Shown one piece after another: positions 55,453-60,000 of a DNA stretch of 60,000 nucleotides. Numbering within the stretch: the first letter of the stretch is position 1; every line of letters starts with the position of its first letter. The translations under genes were made by a program, and so were the position numbers. The notes under the pieces were generated by a model. It worked only from the letters and a program-made list of their open reading frames with translations, was not told the DNA's origin and did no database searches. This stretch comes from Apostichopus japonicus (Eukaryota; Echinodermata; Holothuroidea; Aspidochirotida; Stichopodidae). Location of the stretch: positions 17,065,501-17,125,500 of the forward strand of contig NC_092569.1 of the NCBI RefSeq assembly GCF_037975245.1, written 5' to 3'.

Positions 55453-58068
55453 CTGTGTTTCCAATGTGAGTGCCCAGTTTATTCATTCTGTAGTTGTTGA
55501 TTTCAGAATCTATTTGAAACTCTGGATATTCAGCATATTTAGCCGATCCACTAGAAGTAGTGATGTCAAAGCGAAGTTTGTAGTTTCTCTGGTTCGTCAA
55601 GTAATGAAGCTTTTCATTTCCTAGCCATAAGTTCCTGCTGTCACCAAACCCGTCTTTGTACTCAACCCAGTTTCGATAAAAACCTGTAGAGCCATCAGTA
55701 CGACGTTGAAATACCTGGAAAGATAGTGGATAAAAATAATGAAAGAAAGATTATTGACTATATAGTTAGCACATTCCATTTTTTTTTTGCTTTAAATCAA
55801 CACTTACGGTCCATCCTCCACCGTTCTCCATTTTACACGTTACGTTGAATGGTGAACTAGGCCATCCAGTAGGCATGATTGTATAAACGCCATCTTGTCT
55901 ATGTCCAGCGTCATAAACATCCTGGCAGTCTGTGTACAAGGATTCACAAGTTTCACCGTCACCTTCATATCCCTCATTACAATAACACTGTCGTACTTCA
56001 TTTTTTACGTCACACAAAGCATTGGTGCTACATCTGTAGTCTTCACAGATCAGTTGGTTATTGTTACAAGAACACTTTTGTGTGCAGTCATCGTTAACGG
56101 ATGTTTCTCCATTCTAGAATTAAATTGTTGAAAATATTAGAAAGATATTTATTTGAAAATACATTTCATTTTTGCAGTTTGTGTTATCGCAATTTAATTT
56201 AGCTTACGTGCCATTATGTTTTATTTGCAAGGTCACGTGATATCGAAAGTCGTACAAATACTCACTGGTATAACCAAGTTGGCCTCTGCTACGAAACACC
56301 CGCATTCCCTCTCACTGATACAGTCACTCCGTTGCATAAAGAAACCAGCTGGACAGGTGCAACCCTCAGTACCCAAACAGTCTCTGTTACAACCAGATTT
56401 TCCGTTGGGATCTTCACATGTTGCTTTGCAACTGCAGGTTCCGTAGATCATGTTCGTAGGACATGGTGTCGTTGTACCCGCTAGTTGGTAAGATCAAGAA
56501 CAAAATATGGGATTTTAACAAGAAAATATATATGTTTTCTTCTTTGCATTTCAAAATTACCTATCAGTCATTAAAAGATTTACAGTAAATCTCATGAAAG
56601 GAAGGACTTCTATCGAAAAGGTAATGCAGACTGTTGAAAAGGATCTAGTTGCAGATTTCGTATTAGAAATATATTGGTAATGACATTATTATTAACGTTT
56701 CGTTTTTACTTACGTGGATTAATTTCGTATGCGCCAATTTGTGTAACCGTATATTGCCCCCATTCATCAGTGATACGAAAACCTTTGTATGCTGTATAGA
56801 AAGAAGCTCCATTAGATAAATCTATATCCACACGAAGTTCGTAGTCTGCTTGGTTCGTCAAATATGATATCTTTTCATTGCCGAGCCAAATCTCAGTTGG
56901 GAGAAAACCAAATCCATCTTTATACTGTGACCAACTCCTATTGAAATTAACATCACCGCTGTCGCGACGTTGTATGACCTATAACAATAGAGAAGCAGAT
57001 GGCGAAAACTATTACCACTTAAATACTCTCTCACAATTGCACACAAATATTGGGAATGGACATTTTATTTTACAAATTGTTGTAACTATTCACAAAGGTC
57101 GTCTCCAAAAATGATGGCTATTTTCCCAACTTCGACGTTAATGGGTGGAGGATGTAACATATTAATTACGCCTACACATGTTAAAGTCATGATCCTACAT
57201 TCTAGCGAAAAGCTTTATCACGTTTAAAATATGACAAAAACATTTCAATGTAGACGTACCGTCCAGCCTTCTCCGCCAACGTCGTTGTTGCAGAAGACCT
57301 CAAATGGTTCTTCAAAGCCATCTGGCTTGATAATGTATACTCCGCTAGAGTTGGACGTAAAACACTGACTTTGGACGTCTCGGCAGTCCTTTGGATATTC
57401 AGAACGCTGATAAAAGCAGTAGTGAGCCACTGTAGCATAGAAAGAAAAGCATTGAAAATAATAAACTATGCTTTGTGTTCAATTTGTCAGACAAACGCCA
57501 AGAAATGACAATTATCTGTGATTTTAGGAGACGAATAAGAACCGCAGCAGCAAAGATGGAATTAGACATTAATTTGAAGTAACATGAAACACCTTAACAT
57601 CAAATTTGGTACAAATATGATTATCTGTTTAAGATTATGTTGCATACATTTTTCTCCCCTCTCTCATTTCCCCTCTCTCTATTTTCTTTTTATTTATGTT
57701 TTTTTTGGGGGGGGGCGGGGGGTTGAAGAAGGTGGAGTAGGTGCGGGCGAATTTATTTTTATTCTAAAACAAATGTAAAAAGTAAGTAACTTGTCTTGTT
57801 TAAAAAAGTACATGTTGTATTTTTTTTACTTGTTTTAAGCTGTGAAAGTTAACATATTAAATGCTGTCTCACAAACATACTGTCAATAAAACTGCAACAG
57901 AAAGTCACCCAAAGTTTTCTTTAAAATTACTAAACACATTTATGTTGTTTAATTAGGTTTTTGTATATCTAGATGGAGTGGAAAAAAAACAAAGCATCAA
58001 AGTTAAACATTAAATATCTTACTTTGAGTGCCATCTGTAGGTGAAGGTAAACTTCTCCGATGAAAACT
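55453..58068 (-). CDS. Fibrinogen-related protein gene C (half-FBG + TIL + EGF + FBG), both ends incomplete
   Basis: Paralogue of gene A. Exons are 58068-58023 (linker), 57429-57260, 56978-56714, 56480-56266, 56113-55808 and 55714-55453, with the same lengths as in A up to the EGF exon (46, 170, 265, 215, 306) and intact splice sites. Contents: FBG1 start (DCRDVQSQC, GVYIIKPDGFEEPFEVFC, GGEGWT), FBG1 middle (VIQRRDSGD, IWLGNEKISYLTNQ) ending GAYEINP, TIL (CPTNMIYGTCSC...ECGCF), EGF (CYCNEGYEGDGETC), FBG2 (VFQRRTDGS, WLGNEKLHYLTNQ, MNKLGTHIGNTG). The signal exon would lie beyond base 60000. The exon for the calcium-binding end of FBG2 is not found downstream. If intron 7 were retained, the protein would end a few codons later. 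It is either 3'-truncated or uses a distant exon. Confidence 0.82.
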
Positions 58069-60000
58069 CTATTGATGAGAAGAAGAGTCACAGAAAAGAT
58101 GTTAATATGTCCTGTTTATTTATAGTAACGTGTGTAAAGAACTATTGATTTTCTCAATCTCGTTAACCATGTAATCATTTACAAGCAAATTAAAAATGCA
58201 ACACATTTTCGGAAAATATTACTTTGAAAATAATAAATATTTTAAATGGTTGTTCACCGACATAATTGCCTATTGCCTACATCACGATGTATGACAACTT
58301 CATTCATTACAATTATGCAATGTTTAATATTAATTTTAGAAATGTTTACCCAACTTGGGGAAACGCATAAAAAACAAATAAAATTCACTGGAAATATTTC
58401 CCATATGTCATTTTTTGGAGGTGGGGTGAGGTGGGGGACTAGAATTTGTCTAAAATTTAAACTCAATTTGAATGGTTATCTAAATCGATTCTATTGCAAA
58501 ATTATTTTCAATACTTTTATTGATTTGTGCAGTATTTATTTTTTACTTTGCACTAGAAATATTTGCACAGGGTTTGGGTATCCATTCAAGGAACACATAT
58601 GAATATGTAAAAACAGACTTAATCTCTCGCAGCGCTATGTAAAAGATGATAAATTAATAAAGATTAAGGAACCAAGTTACAAATTTGGATTTTGCTTTCT
58701 TAGATTAGGAAAAATGTGAAAGAAATATGTTTGTTAAGATTTAAGTTTATGAATGTATTTTATTTAAACAGTCATTCCAGCATATCTAAAGGTCGATAAG
58801 ATATTTAGCCTGTATATTGCTTATGAAAAAAAAACGTGATAAATAATCTCCAAATGTTGAATTTACACACAATTCGGAATGTAGAAAACGTCGCAATATT
58901 TTTATACAGGTATTTTTTACAATGGAAGTTTATGTTACCAACATTGTATGGTTTCAGTTCTTTTCATAAAATTAACATAAAAAACTAATTACACCATTTA
59001 CGCAGAGATCGTTCACAGTACAATCGCAACGTTGTCAGGGGTGATAAATCGACGACGATTGGAAATAAGAAAAGCCTAATTGTGAAAGAAGTAATTTTTG
59101 TGAATACAAACGAAGTGATTTTAAGTTAAATGATAACTTGAGCCTATCGTTTATTAGATAGTTGCCAGCGTCTGCTTGCTTGAAATGACATATCAAATAT
59201 TTCAATTAATACAGTAAACGACGTGAGCTAATGTGTTAAACAAACACAGTAAACACTTTCATGTCTTTTAAAAATTGAATTTAATATGAAAGGAAATTAA
59301 GACTTATATACATCGTATATTGAGTTGATAATTCAGAACTTTCTTACACCGTGAAAGTAAACTATTAATTGACATGGGAATATGTAACAGTAGGAAATGC
59401 AGTGATTACATGCGTGAGGTTTACAGGAGATATTAGCCGATATAAATGAAGAAAAACATGAAAATACCATGCTTTCAAATGGTAAGTACACTCAAATGTT
59501 AATAAATCATACGTGTAAATGTACCTAACAACATCCGATTTAAATGTGTTACAAGTCGAGTTTACGTTACGGTAAATAAACAGTAAAATGAATTAAGAGT
59601 GCACGGTGTAATCGATAAACTTCAAAGTCGCCGAGAACTAGTTTTATAGTATAGTACCCTTGCATTTACTTTTGTAAATTCCAAGAGTATCACAATATTG
59701 TACTTAAGGATCTCATTATTAAGTTAAAATCAACTTGCTTGATAGTTTAGGACATAATCTCTTTAATTGTGCCTTAGCCTTTAAAATCATGAAAACCATT
59801 GAAGTTTACACATGGAAGGTTTGCATGGAAGCGAATTGCTAAGATCGATAATGCAAGGCAAAATGAATTGGTGTTTTATGTAACTTTCAATAATTGACCA
59901 CCTAAGAAGTAATCAAATAAAACTGTCAATGTAAAATATATTAGATAATTATAGTAACAAGTTTCTAAAACCTCTGTTCTTTATATGATGATATATACAG
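58069..60000 (-). other. First intron region of gene C
   Basis: Noncoding and similar to 2850-5000 of gene A, including one copy (about 59620-59800) of the AGTCGCCGAGA repeat found twice in gene A. No coding signal seen. Confidence 0.55.

Overview
The window looks like AT-rich, repeat-dense, intron-rich DNA from an invertebrate animal. Small exons, GT-AG introns and secreted fibrinogen-related proteins suggest a deuterostome, possibly an echinoderm; that assignment is inference. No bacterial features, true tRNA or rRNA genes, or CRISPR arrays were seen.

The host genes form a cluster of fibrinogen-related domain (FReD) proteins, all read from the minus strand. Gene A (1-6064, 3' end off the left edge) and gene C (55453-58068, 5' end off the right edge) are close paralogues. 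They encode a signal peptide (seen only in A), a short linker, the N-terminal half of a fibrinogen (FBG) domain, a TIL (trypsin-inhibitor-like) cysteine-rich module, an EGF-like module and a second FBG domain. Gene B (25340-30557) lies between them. Its seven exons join in phase to 1314 nt (437 residues): signal peptide, Cys segment, Thr-rich linker, TIL, EGF and one complete FBG with a DRDND calcium-site motif and an odd Cys-rich insertion. A broken, rearranged copy lies on the plus strand at about 38.7-40.8 kb, and an orphan TIL relic at 21.4 kb. Flanking DNA is shared as well: 2.85-5 kb resembles 58.2-60 kb, and 6.66-8.43 kb resembles 53.15-54.78 kb. The locus therefore grew by duplication of multi-kb units. 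The likely role of these proteins is extracellular recognition (innate-immune lectin-like or matrix), from family knowledge only.

Mobile DNA fills the spaces. At 13.9-18.4 kb is a non-LTR retrotransposon with two uninterrupted reading frames (ORF1p; PHD-like finger, endonuclease and reverse transcriptase), so it may be young. At 21.7-23.5 kb is a Penelope-like element (PLE) with a broken RT and a GIY-YIG domain. It is flanked by inverted terminal copies, each carrying a hammerhead-ribozyme-like motif. Other pieces are PLE relics (8.5, 37.6 kb), two PLE-terminus-like repeats with hammerhead-like cores (11.7, 52.8 kb), a 5'-truncated non-LTR element (20.4-21.2 kb), an hAT-type MITE with perfect 8-bp target duplication (10.6-11.0 kb), a second MITE with 14-bp terminal repeats (31.4-31.9 kb) and tRNA-derived SINEs (19.2, 35.0, 41.8, 50.0 kb). 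There are also long (AT)n tracts, one (ATT)n tract near 0.5 kb, near-identical tandem duplications of 712 bp and 249 bp, and a 1.8-kb duplicated segment (41.5-43.4 / 49.8-51.6 kb).

About 43.3-49.7 kb and most of 31.9-38.5 kb hold little that can be recognised. Three phase-compatible plus-strand candidate exons at 43.3-44.2 kb and one acidic minus-strand candidate exon at 47.0 kb are the only coding-like signals there.
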